Positions 36,004-44,696 of a stretch of DNA of 64,000 nucleotides are shown piece by piece. The stretch spans positions 92,380 to 156,379 of the forward strand of contig NZ_UZWD01000018.1 in the NCBI RefSeq assembly GCF_900631955.1, given 5' to 3'. The translations under genes were made by a program, and so were the position numbers. The DNA is from Devosia equisanguinis (lineage in GTDB: Bacteria > Pseudomonadota > Alphaproteobacteria > Rhizobiales > Devosiaceae). Numbering within the stretch: the stretch's first letter is position 1; every line of letters starts with the position of its first letter. Below the pieces are notes generated by a model, which saw nothing but the letters and a program-made list of their open reading frames with translations, was not told the origin of the DNA and ran no database searches.

Positions 36004-37374
36004 ATGGCCGGCGCCGACACATCCTCGCCTCTCATCGAATCGCGCGCCGACCTGATCGAGGCGATGGAGCGCGGCTGCAAGCCGGCCGAGCGGTGGCGCA
36101 TCGGCACCGAGCACGAAAAGCACGTCTTCCACACCGATCCGCTGCGCCCGGTGACCTATGAAGGTCCCCAAGGGGTGCGCGCCCTGCTTGATGGCGTGGC
36201 GCGAGAGACCGGCTGGGAACCCTTCTATGATGGGGAGAACCCGATCGGGCTGCGTAATGATGCCAGCGCCGGCGGCATTTCCCTTGAACCAGGCGGTCAG
36301 TTCGAGCTGTCCGGTGCCCCCATGGCCGATCTGCATGGCACGGCCGACGAAATGGCCGAGCATATGCGCGTGTCCAAGGCCGTTGCGGCGCCACTCGACA
36401 TTCATTTCCTCGGTCTGGGCGTCACCCCGCTATGGGCCGTGTCCGATATCCCGGCCATGCCAAAGTCGCGCTACGGCATCATGACCAAATATATGGGCGA
36501 AGTGGGCACCCTCGGCACATCGATGATGTACCGTTCGGCAACGGTGCAGACCAATCTCGACTTTTCCAGCGAAGCCGACATGGTCAAGAAGCTGCGCGTG
36601 TCGCTGGCACTACAGCCGGTGGCCACGGCGCTTTTTGCGAATTCGCCGTTCTCGGAAGGCCGCGACACCGGCTATCTGAGTTTCCGCAGCCATATCTGGC
36701 TCAACACCGACGATGCGCGCACCGGCATGCTGCCCTTCGCCTTCGAAGATGGCTTCGGCTTCGAGCACTATGCCGACCATGCGCTCGATGTGCCGATGTA
36801 TTTCGTCATCCGCGACAAGAAATATATCAATGTTGCTGGCGAGAGCTTCCGTGCCTTCCTCAAGGGTGAGTTGCCGCAGCTGCCGGGCGAAAAGCCGACA
36901 ATCAAGGATTGGGAGGATCACCTCTCCACCCTGTTCCCGGAAGTGCGGCTCAAGCAGTTCCTGGAAATGCGCGGGGCCGATATGGGCAATAGCGGCCATG
37001 TGGTAGCGCTTTCAGCTTTCTGGACGGGCCTGCTTTATGACGAGGTCTCTCTGGAATCGGCCTGGGAACTGGTGAAGGGCTGGAGCGAGGAAGATCGCGA
37101 CTATCTGCGCCGAGAAGTGCCGCGGCTTGGCCTGTCGACACCCTTCGATCGTTCGAGCCTCTTCGACATCGCCGCGCAGGCGGTGGGGATCGCCGAGGCG
37201 GGCCTCGTCCGCCGCAACCGGCTCAATACGGCCGGCCAGGACGAGACCATCCATCTCGCTCCGCTCGAGGAGACTATCCGCACAGGCAAGTCTCCCGCCG
37301 AACGCTGGCTGGAAAAGTTCCGCGGCGAGTGGAACGGCTCGGTTCTGCCGCTGTTCACGGAAGCGGAGATCTAG
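36004..37374 (+). CDS. gshA: Glutamate-cysteine ligase (plant/alphaproteobacterial type)
   Basis: First enzyme of glutathione synthesis. The 456 residues match the type found in plants and alphaproteobacteria, with RIGTEHEKHVF near residue 31, SLEPGGQFELSGAP near residue 95 and MTKYMGEVGTLGTSMMYRSATVQTNLDF near residue 160 (written in parts: MTKYMGEVG and MYRSATVQTNLDF). GAGGTCCAC precedes the ATG. It is a single gene on this strand, 73 bp after rsmE. Confidence 0.95.
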   Translation: MAGADTSSPLIESRADLIEAMERGCKPAERWRIGTEHEKHVFHTDPLRPVTYEGPQGVRALLDGVARETGWEPFYDGENPIGLRNDASAGGISLEPGGQFELSGAPMADLHGTADEMAEHMRVSKAVAAPLDIHFLGLGVTPLWAVSDIPAMPKSRYGIMTKYMGEVGTLGTSMMYRSATVQTNLDFSSEADMVKKLRVSLALQPVATALFANSPFSEGRDTGYLSFRSHIWLNTDDARTGMLPFAFEDGFGFEHYADHALDVPMYFVIRDKKYINVAGESFRAFLKGELPQLPGEKPTIKDWEDHLSTLFPEVRLKQFLEMRGADMGNSGHVVALSAFWTGLLYDEVSLESAWELVKGWSEEDRDYLRREVPRLGLSTPFDRSSLFDIAAQAVGIAEAGLVRRNRLNTAGQDETIHLAPLEETIRTGKSPAERWLEKFRGEWNGSVLPLFTEAEI

Positions 37375-37404
37375 AGCGTTTCACGGTCTCCGGCCCATAA
37401 CCAG

Positions 37405-37878
37405 CTACTGCTGGTTGAAGGGATCGAACTGCAGCAGCCAGGAGTAGAGCCAACTCTCGCCGCTGCCCACCGAGGCAACATCGTTTATTTTCCACTCGCC
37501 CTCATAGCGCATGGAAATGGTGAGGATCGTCGGCTCACCCTTGGACTCGAAGCTCACCAGCGCCACCGCACTATCGCCCTGCACTACCGGCTCGCTCACA
37601 GCGAGGCCGTCGACATGCCCTTCCGCTCCGTTCAGGAAGGGATTGAAGGCGACGATTTCCGGCGCTTGCGGATCGATCCGCGCACCTTTCGCATCGACCA
37701 CATTGGCGGAAAGATTATAGGCGACGAGATCCTGAAGGTGAGCGGAGTAGTGTTGTTCGAGATTGATCTCCTGGCCGTTCTGCAGCGGCTGGTAGATGGA
37801 ATCGAGCAGAGCGCGCGGGGAATCCGCCGGGGCGCCCCCGAACAGCATCGGCACAAGGCCGAACAGGGTCCAGTCCAT
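37405..37878 (-). CDS. Hypothetical protein, possibly secreted, NTF2-like
   Basis: A 157-residue protein of unknown function. ATG 37878 is chosen because GGAG lies ten bases upstream and the resulting N-terminus (MDWTLFGLVPMLFGGAPA) is hydrophobic and could be a short signal peptide; the open frame extends to 38070 but overlaps the purD promoter and start. The C-terminal part, with MRYEGEWKINDV, resembles NTF2-like or DUF3828-type folds. It is divergent from purD. Confidence 0.6.
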   Translation of the reverse strand: MDWTLFGLVPMLFGGAPADSPRALLDSIYQPLQNGQEINLEQHYSAHLQDLVAYNLSANVVDAKGARIDPQAPEIVAFNPFLNGAEGHVDGLAVSEPVVQGDSAVALVSFESKGEPTILTISMRYEGEWKINDVASVGSGESWLYSWLLQFDPFNQQ

Positions 37879-38003
37879 CTCTAGGCTTCTCCAAGTGACT
37901 TTCACCCGTGGGTCGCCAAGAAAGAAGCCAAAAGTGAGGCGTTTCAGCTTGCCCTTCGCAATCGCCTCGTGCATCACGCGCAAATCGGCGATGGAGGCAT
38001 GAC

Positions 38004-39278
38004 ATGCGGGTAATGGTGATCGGTTCGGGTGGTCGGGAACACGCGCTGGCCTGGAAGATCGCGCAATCACCGCTTGTTACCGCGCTGTTCGTTGCCCCCG
38101 GAAATGGCGGAACAGAGGCCATCGCCACCAATGTCGCCGTCGACATAACCGACCACGCAGCCGTCATCGCCGCCGCCCGTGCGCATGAAATCGACTTCGT
38201 CGTCGTTGGTCCCGATGCCCAGGTGGTGGCCGGATTGGGCGACGATGTGCGTGCTGCCGGGTTCACCTGCTTCTGTCCCTCCAAGGCCGCCGGCCAGCTG
38301 GAAGGCTCGAAGAGCTTCACCAAGGCGCTCTGCGACCAATTCGGCATTCCCACCGCCGCCTATGGCCGGTTTGAAGATGAAGCCTCGGCACTGGCCTATC
38401 TCTACGTCCAGGGCGCCCCCATCGTCATCAAGGCCGATGGCCTGGCTGCCGGCAAGGGCGTGACCGTGGCCATGAGCGTTGAAGAGGCCGAGGAAGCGAT
38501 CATCGACTGTTTCTCGGGCGCCTTCGGCGCTTCAGGCGCGGCCGTGGTGATCGAGGAATTCATGGAGGGCGAGGAGGTCAGTCTCTTCGTGCTCACCGAT
38601 GGCACGGCGGTGCTGCCGCTCACCACAGCACAGGACCACAAGCGCGCCTTCGACGGAGATACCGGTCCCAATACCGGTGGAATGGGCGCCTATTCGCCCG
38701 CCCCGGTGATGAGCGAAGAGGTGTATCGGCGCAGCATGGATGAAATCGTGCTACCGACCGTTCGCGGCATGGCCCAGCGCGGCACGCCCTATGCCGGCGT
38801 GCTCTATGCCGGCCTGATGCTCACCGAGGATGGTCCCAAGCTCGTTGAATACAATGCGCGCTTCGGCGATCCGGAAACGCAGGTGATGATGATGCGCATG
38901 CAAAGCGATATCGTGCCACTCTTGCATGCCGTCGCCACCGGCACGCTTGCAGGCCATTCGGTCGAGTGGAAGGACGCCTATGCGCTGACCGTCATCCTCG
39001 CCACCAGGGGCTATCCCGGCAACTATGGCAAGGGCAGCGAAATCGGTGGCGTCGATGGTCTCGATAGCGACACGCTGACCATATTCCACGCCGGAACGAA
39101 GCGCGATGGGGAACGTTTACTGGCCAATGGTGGGCGCGTCCTCAATGTGACGGCGCTCGGGGCATCGGTCAAAGAGGCACAAGAACGTGCTTACCACGGC
39201 GTGGACAAGATTGACTGGCCAGAAGGCTTTGCCCGCAGGGACATCGGCTGGCGCGAAATCGCCCGCGAGCAAGACTGA
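38004..39278 (+). CDS. purD: Phosphoribosylamine-glycine ligase
   Basis: Second step of de novo purine synthesis, an ATP-grasp enzyme of 424 residues. It starts MRVMVIGSGGREHALAWK, keeps KADGLAAGKGVTVA near residue 143 and EYNARFGDPETQ near residue 287, and has the family length. It is divergent from the preceding hypothetical gene; a patatin-like gene follows on the same strand. Confidence 0.97.
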   Translation: MRVMVIGSGGREHALAWKIAQSPLVTALFVAPGNGGTEAIATNVAVDITDHAAVIAAARAHEIDFVVVGPDAQVVAGLGDDVRAAGFTCFCPSKAAGQLEGSKSFTKALCDQFGIPTAAYGRFEDEASALAYLYVQGAPIVIKADGLAAGKGVTVAMSVEEAEEAIIDCFSGAFGASGAAVVIEEFMEGEEVSLFVLTDGTAVLPLTTAQDHKRAFDGDTGPNTGGMGAYSPAPVMSEEVYRRSMDEIVLPTVRGMAQRGTPYAGVLYAGLMLTEDGPKLVEYNARFGDPETQVMMMRMQSDIVPLLHAVATGTLAGHSVEWKDAYALTVILATRGYPGNYGKGSEIGGVDGLDSDTLTIFHAGTKRDGERLLANGGRVLNVTALGASVKEAQERAYHGVDKIDWPEGFARRDIGWREIAREQD

Positions 39279-39396
39279 ACCTTTTCTCAATCTTGCTGCG
39301 CTACTCTCCCCTAGACCCGTCTTTTCTGCGGCCCCGCCGCAACGCCCCCTGACGCCACTGCAGCGTCGGGGCAAGGCGCTGGCGGACAGGCTGCGC

Positions 39397-40293
39397 ATGG
39401 GGAGTGCGGAGCGTGCGAGCATGACGACGATAAGTGGACCCCGCATTGGCGTGGCTTTGGGTGGCGGCTCGGCTCGCGGGCTGACGCATATTCCCTATAT
39501 CGAGGCGATGGACGAGCTTGGTCTCAAACCTTCGGTCATTTCGGGCACCTCGATCGGCGCCTTGATCGGCGCCGGTTGGGCCGCAGGTATGACGGGCAAG
39601 GAATTGCGCGAACACTCCTTCGAGGTCTTGGGTACGCTGCGCATCATCGCGGCCAAACTCTGGGCCACGCAAATCCGCGGCATTGGCGGCCTGCTCAAGA
39701 ACGGCATCTCCATGCAGCTGGACGCGGCCAGTATCGTCGACGCCTTCACACCGCCAAATTTTCCGCTCGAATTTCGACAGCTGCAAATTCCGCTCTATGT
39801 GGTGGCGACCGATTTTCAGTCCTGGCATCAGGTGGTGTTCAATTCCGGCCTGTTGCGGCCGGCGATTGCCGGGTCCATCGCAATACCGAGCTTTTTCCGT
39901 CCGGTCGTTCACAACAACCACATTCTCGTCGATGGTGGGGTGGTCAATCCGTTGCCGCTGGACCAAGCCGATATCGATACCGATTTTCTCATCGGCATAG
40001 ACGTGGCGGGCGACCCCTCTGCAGGTCTCAACAAGACCGATCACAAGGCACTCGACATCTGGTTCGGCTCGGCCCAGATCATGATGCATTCTCTGACTGC
40101 CCATATGATGGCCGCCTATCCGCCCGATATCTATATCCGGCCCCATGTCGCCAATTTCGGTGCCATGGAGTTCTGGAAGGTGCGCGAGATCATCACTCAT
40201 GCCGAAGCGGAAAAGGACCGCTTCAAACGCATTTTGGCGCACAAGATCGAAGACTATATCCAGGGCCGGCTGGAGCCCGTGACCGAGCTTTAG
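39397..40293 (+). CDS. Patatin-like phospholipase (RssA/NTE family)
   Basis: A serine hydrolase with the patatin Ser-Asp dyad. The oxyanion loop ALGGGSARGLTHI and nucleophile elbow SGTSIGALIGAG lie within the first 50 residues, and the aspartate is in LVDGGVVNPLPL near residue 180. Start choice is uncertain between ATG 39397 and ATG 39421; the open frame reaches back into purD but that stretch shows no homology. Substrate unknown, likely a membrane lipid or acyl ester. Confidence 0.88.
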   Translation: MGSAERASMTTISGPRIGVALGGGSARGLTHIPYIEAMDELGLKPSVISGTSIGALIGAGWAAGMTGKELREHSFEVLGTLRIIAAKLWATQIRGIGGLLKNGISMQLDAASIVDAFTPPNFPLEFRQLQIPLYVVATDFQSWHQVVFNSGLLRPAIAGSIAIPSFFRPVVHNNHILVDGGVVNPLPLDQADIDTDFLIGIDVAGDPSAGLNKTDHKALDIWFGSAQIMMHSLTAHMMAAYPPDIYIRPHVANFGAMEFWKVREIITHAEAEKDRFKRILAHKIEDYIQGRLEPVTEL

Positions 40294-40329
40294 ATTGCCG
40301 CAACGGCGACGCGCCGCTATATGCGAACC

Positions 40330-40689
40330 ATGACCAATCTCCCGCCTCTCTCCGCCGAAGGTGAAACGCTTCTCGATACCATCGGGGAGAAGAAACCCAC
40401 CAATCACGCCATCATGCTGGCGCTGCGCGCCGTGGTGTTTGCCTATGCGCCCAATGCCAGCGAGACGGTGAAATATGGCGGGCTGCATTACACCCATGGC
40501 CGGCCGTTCTGCGGGATTTTCAGCCACTCCGCTCATGTGACGCTGGAATTCAGTCGCGGCGCCGAATTCCATGACGGCATTCTGCTCGGCAACGGCACTT
40601 ATCGCCGGCACCTGCGCTTTACCGATCCAGCCGCGATCAATGTCGAGCAGGTGGGCGCCTATGTGGCCAAGGCCTGCGAGCTGGCATAG
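40330..40689 (+). CDS. DUF1801 family protein
   Basis: A 119-residue protein with the DUF1801 layout: an N-terminal helix pair (LRAVVFAYAPNASETVKYG) followed by YTHGRPFCGIFSHSAHVTLEF and RHLRFTDPAAIN. Members are small cytoplasmic proteins with YdhG-like folds and no established role. A second ATG three codons upstream (40321) is an alternative start. It is convergent with tadA. Confidence 0.8.
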   Translation: MTNLPPLSAEGETLLDTIGEKKPTNHAIMLALRAVVFAYAPNASETVKYGGLHYTHGRPFCGIFSHSAHVTLEFSRGAEFHDGILLGNGTYRRHLRFTDPAAINVEQVGAYVAKACELA

Positions 40690-40700
40690 GGTCGCAGCGG

Positions 40701-41153
40701 CTAGCTTCGCAGCTTTCTGAAGAACTCTACCAGCATGACCTCGGCTCGCGCGGCAGACAGCCCGCCGATGACCTCCGGCCGATGGTGGCAGGATGGTTGT
40801 TCGAACAGCCGCACACCATTTTCGACCGCGCCTGCCTTGATATCTTCGGCGGCAAAATAGACCCGCCTGAGGCGCGCATGGGCGATTGCGCCGGCGCACA
40901 TGGCACAGGGTTCGAGCGTCACATAGAGATCGCAGCCATCCAGCCGGCCCGTGCCGCGCGCCTTGAGCGCCGCCCGGATGGCGAGCATTTCGGCATGTGC
41001 CGTCGGGTCGCCCAGCGCCTGCATGCGATTGCGCTCCGCAGCCAGGATGCGCGAGCCTTCCACCACCACAGCTCCCACCGGCGCCTCGCCGAGCGCCGCC
41101 GCTTCCTCGGCGAGGCGCAAGGCAAGTTCCATCGGGGCGAAGGGCTCGGTCAT
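40701..41153 (-). CDS. tadA: tRNA-specific adenosine deaminase
   Basis: Deaminates A34 of tRNA-Arg(ACG) to inosine. The zinc site is complete: TAHAEMLAIR supplies the histidine and catalytic glutamate, PCAMCAGAI the two cysteines. ATG 41153 gives 150 residues, the usual length; the open frame continues to a TTG at 41189. It is divergent from mutL. Confidence 0.95.
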   Translation of the reverse strand: MTEPFAPMELALRLAEEAAALGEAPVGAVVVEGSRILAAERNRMQALGDPTAHAEMLAIRAALKARGTGRLDGCDLYVTLEPCAMCAGAIAHARLRRVYFAAEDIKAGAVENGVRLFEQPSCHHRPEVIGGLSAARAEVMLVEFFRKLRS

Positions 41154-41282
41154 GGCGCCGATGTAGCGCGAGTGAGGGATAGAGGGCAATCGCGCTCATC
41201 TTCCGCCAATCGGGAACAAGGGCAGGAAGCGGGTCGGAATAGGCCGGCGCCTTGCCTATATTGAGGCCAAGGAGAATCGCCC

Positions 41283-43097
41283 TTGCCCATCCGCCAGCTG
41301 CCTGAAGACCTCATCAATCGCATTGCCGCCGGCGAAGTCGTCGAGCGGCCGGCCAGCGTGGTCAAGGAATTGGTGGAGAATTCCATCGATGCCGGCGCCC
41401 GCCGCATTGTCATCGCCACCGCAAATGGCGGCATGGACCTGATCCGCATTACCGATGACGGCCATGGCATGGCGCGGGACGATCTGTTGCTCTCGGTCGA
41501 GCGGCACGCCACCTCCAAGCTCGCTTCGGACGATCTCGACGATATCCGTTCTTTGGGATTTCGCGGCGAGGCCCTGGCATCGATCGGCTCGGTGGCCCGC
41601 CTGTCCGTGGCCTCGCGCCCGCTCGATGCTGAAAGCGGCCTGATCATCGTGGTCGATAATGGCCGGCGCACGGGACCGATGCCGCAGGCGATGAACCGCG
41701 GCACGGTGATCGAGGTCAAGGACCTATTTGCGCAGGTGCCGGCTCGGCGGAAGTTTCTCAAATCGGCGCGGGCGGAAACCGGAGCCATCACCGATGTGGT
41801 CAAGCGCCTAGCCATGGCCAATCCCGAAATCCACTTCATTCTGGAAGGCACGGACAGGACCATGTCGAACTGGCCCGCCGTCAGTGGCGAGGGCGCGCTG
41901 GCTGCCCGGCTGGGCCAGGTGATGGGGGCCGATTTCGTTGATAACGCCGTGCCCCTGGCCAATGCGCGCCACGGCGTCGTGGTTGCCGGCATGGCGGGAC
42001 TGCCGACCTATACGCGGGCCAATTCGCTCAGCCAGTTCTACTTCGTCAATGGCCGCTCGGTGCGCGACAAGGTGCTGGTGGGCGCGGTGCGGGCCGCCTT
42101 TGCCGATTACACCTTCCGCGATCGGTTTCCGGTGGTGGCGCTTTACATCGCCATCGACCCGGCTGAGGTCGATGTCAATGTGCACCCGGCCAAGGCGGAG
42201 CTGCGGTTCCGCGACCAGGGGGCGGTGCGTAGCGCGGTGATCCGGGCCATTGGCATGGCGCTGGCTGCCGCCGGCTTCAAAGCATCGACCAGCGTGGCCG
42301 AGGATATTCTGGGCGCCTTCAATGCTCCGGAAATGGACGAACCCGCAGCACCAGCGCCTTTGCCGCCGCCGTCAGCGTCCTATCAGACACCGAGCTATGG
42401 CTGGTCTCGCGACCGGGCGCCGCTCAATTTCGACCGCAGTCCTAGCCAGTTGGCGGGCTTAACCGCCCCCAGCGCGCGTGTCGAGGAAATTGCAGCCCCG
42501 GCAGTCGTCGAGGACTTCCCGTTGGGTACGGCACGGGCGCAGATGTTCGACAACTACATCATTGCTCAAAACGGATCGGGCCTCTTGCTGGTCGACCAAC
42601 ACGCGGCTCATGAACGACTGGTCTATGAGCGTTTCAAGGCGCAGCTTGCATCCGGCCCCGTCGCCAGCCAGGCGCAACTCATCCCGGTCGTGGTGGAATT
42701 GCCCGAGGAAGACTGCGCAAGGCTCGAAGAGGCCGCGGAAGAGCTGGAAAAATTCGGGCTCTATCTCGACCGCTTCGGCCCACGCGCCGTCGCCGTGCGC
42801 GAAACCCCTGCCCTGTTGGGCCAGAGCGACATAGCTGGTCTGGTGCGCGACCTGGCGGATGGCCTCGCCGAATGGGACAGTACCGCCGCGCTGAGCGATC
42901 GCATGGAAGCGATTATCGGTCGCATGGCCTGCCACGGCTCGGTCCGTTCGGGCCGACGCTTGCGTGTCGACGAGATGAATGCGCTGCTCCGCGACATGGA
43001 AGCCACCCCCCATTCCGGACAATGCATCCATGGCCGGCCCACCTATGTCGAACTCAAAAAGGCCGATATCGAGCGCCTGTTCGGGAGAAGCAGATGA
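41283..43097 (+). CDS. mutL: DNA mismatch repair protein MutL
   Basis: A GHKL ATPase of 604 residues with LPEDLINRIAAGEVVERPAS, ENSIDAGA, TDDGHGM and FRGEALASIGSV. The C-terminal domain keeps the endonuclease motif DQHA-x2-E-x4-E (DQHAAHERLVYE) together with ACHGSVRSG and QCIHGRP, so it is predicted to be a nicking MutL of the MutH-independent kind. The start is TTG, preceded by AAGGAG at good spacing. Its stop overlaps the next start by four bases. Confidence 0.96.
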   Translation: MPIRQLPEDLINRIAAGEVVERPASVVKELVENSIDAGARRIVIATANGGMDLIRITDDGHGMARDDLLLSVERHATSKLASDDLDDIRSLGFRGEALASIGSVARLSVASRPLDAESGLIIVVDNGRRTGPMPQAMNRGTVIEVKDLFAQVPARRKFLKSARAETGAITDVVKRLAMANPEIHFILEGTDRTMSNWPAVSGEGALAARLGQVMGADFVDNAVPLANARHGVVVAGMAGLPTYTRANSLSQFYFVNGRSVRDKVLVGAVRAAFADYTFRDRFPVVALYIAIDPAEVDVNVHPAKAELRFRDQGAVRSAVIRAIGMALAAAGFKASTSVAEDILGAFNAPEMDEPAAPAPLPPPSASYQTPSYGWSRDRAPLNFDRSPSQLAGLTAPSARVEEIAAPAVVEDFPLGTARAQMFDNYIIAQNGSGLLLVDQHAAHERLVYERFKAQLASGPVASQAQLIPVVVELPEEDCARLEEAAEELEKFGLYLDRFGPRAVAVRETPALLGQSDIAGLVRDLADGLAEWDSTAALSDRMEAIIGRMACHGSVRSGRRLRVDEMNALLRDMEATPHSGQCIHGRPTYVELKKADIERLFGRSR

Positions 43098-44662
43098 CAT
43101 CAGGCATTCACCACGTCACGCTGATTACCAAAGACGTGCAGCCCAATGTCGATTTCTATGTCGGCTTTCTCGGACTGCGCCTGGTCAAGCGCACCGGCGG
43201 CTATGAGGACGCAACGCAGTTGCACCTGTTTTACGGCGATTACGCCGCCAATCCGGGTTCGCTCCTCACCTTCCTTGTGTGGCAAGGCGGCTCGAAAGGG
43301 CAGGTCGGCGCCGGGCAGGTCAGCGAAGTGGCGCTGGCAATAGAGCCGGGGTCCATCGGCTTCTGGATCGAACGCGTGCTGCGTCTGGGGGTCAAGAGCG
43401 AAGGTACCGCGCAGGAATTCGGCGAGACCGTGCTCAAGCTGCGCGATCCCGATGGTGTGCTCATTAAGCTGGTCAGTGCCGATCTGCCGGCGCTCGACAT
43501 GCCGCAGAATGACATTCCTGCCGAGCATGCCATCCGTCGCATTCGCGGGGTGACGCTGCTTTCGGAAGTCCAGGAGGAAACTACCGCTTTCCTCACCCGC
43601 TATTTCGGATTTCGCGCTGCCGCCACCGAGGGGTCCATTCAACGTCTGGTTTCCGATGTCGGCGACGTGCTCGATATTCGAGACGCAGCCGGGTTCTTCC
43701 CGGGCGCGCCTGGCGCTGGCGCGGTGGACCATGTGGCGGTGCGCGCCCATGATGCGGCTGAGGTCGAAGCGGTCGAGGCCGAACTGCGCAAGCGCAATTC
43801 CAGCCTCACCAACCTGCACGACCGCAACTATTTTACTTCGCTCTATGTGCGTGAGCCCGGCAATGTGCTGATCGAAATGGCCAGCGATGGGCCCGGCTTT
43901 TTGCAGGACGAGACGCTCGAGAGTTTGGGCAGTGCACTCTTTGTGCCGCCAGATACTGCCGATCCCGATGGGGTCAAGCTGATGCTGCCGCAATTCGGCC
44001 TGCCGGGCGAAGAGCGCGTGGTCTATCGCGACCTGATCTACACTCACCGCTTCCACGTGCCCCCCGAACCCGACGGCACGACAATTGCGCTGCTGCATGG
44101 CAGCGGCGGCAGCGAGATGGATTTGATGCCGCTGGCCCATCGTGCATCGCCTCACGCCACGCTGCTCGGCATTCGTGGCCGCAGCACCGAAGACGGCGTA
44201 CAGCGCTGGTTCCGCAGTTTTGGCCCCACAATCTTCGACCAGGACGATATCCGCTTCGAATCCGGCGCGCTGGAGGCCTTTTTCGGCGAGATAGAGATCG
44301 CTTATGGCGTCAGCAGGGGTGGTCTGGTGGCGCTGGGCTATTCCAACGGCGCCAACCTGCTCGGTGCAGCCCTGTTGCTGCGCTCGGGCCTAGTGCAACG
44401 CGCGGTGCTACTACGGCCTATCATGACACTGGGCGACGTGCCCGCGTCTGATCTCTCCGATACGAAGGTTCTCATCGTGCTCGGGCAGTTCGATGCCTTC
44501 AGGACGCAGGGCGAGGCGCTGGCGCAGGCGCTCGCAGCGGCCGGCGCCGATGTGGAGGTGGTCACCGTGCTGGGCGGTCATGATCTGACCGATGCGGATA
44601 CGGAAGCGGTGCGGCGATGGCTGCGCGATTCGGAAGCAGCCGGCCGCAACGCTCAAGAGTGA
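43094..44662 (+). CDS. Fusion of a ring-cleaving-dioxygenase-like (MhqO) and an alpha/beta hydrolase (MhqD) domain
   Basis: A 522-residue protein made of two parts. Residues 1 to about 310 hold paired vicinal-oxygen-chelate domains of the MhqO type (GIHHVTLITKD, LHLFYGD, VDHVAVRA, VLIEMASDGPGF, with the usual His/His/Glu metal ligands). Residues from about 325 to 515 form an alpha/beta hydrolase like MhqD, with LLHGSGGSE, the nucleophile GYSNGAN, an aspartate in GQFDAF and a histidine in GGHDLT. In Bacillus the two are separate neighbours induced by quinones, so quinone or catechol detoxification is a reasonable guess. It is translationally coupled to mutL. Confidence 0.9.
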   Translation: MTSGIHHVTLITKDVQPNVDFYVGFLGLRLVKRTGGYEDATQLHLFYGDYAANPGSLLTFLVWQGGSKGQVGAGQVSEVALAIEPGSIGFWIERVLRLGVKSEGTAQEFGETVLKLRDPDGVLIKLVSADLPALDMPQNDIPAEHAIRRIRGVTLLSEVQEETTAFLTRYFGFRAAATEGSIQRLVSDVGDVLDIRDAAGFFPGAPGAGAVDHVAVRAHDAAEVEAVEAELRKRNSSLTNLHDRNYFTSLYVREPGNVLIEMASDGPGFLQDETLESLGSALFVPPDTADPDGVKLMLPQFGLPGEERVVYRDLIYTHRFHVPPEPDGTTIALLHGSGGSEMDLMPLAHRASPHATLLGIRGRSTEDGVQRWFRSFGPTIFDQDDIRFESGALEAFFGEIEIAYGVSRGGLVALGYSNGANLLGAALLLRSGLVQRAVLLRPIMTLGDVPASDLSDTKVLIVLGQFDAFRTQGEALAQALAAAGADVEVVTVLGGHDLTDADTEAVRRWLRDSEAAGRNAQE

Positions 44663-44696
44663 ATCCGAGAGCGGCGGCCGGGTGTCGGAATGGCTT

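Noticed and set aside
37399..37416. AACCAG/CTGGTT hairpin as terminator after gshA
   Set aside because: Only 6 bp, no T-run, and it overlaps the end of the convergent gene.
39187..39396. N-terminal extension of the patatin-like protein into purD
   Set aside because: Overlaps purD by 92 bases and shows no patatin homology; starts at 39397 or 39421 fit the family.
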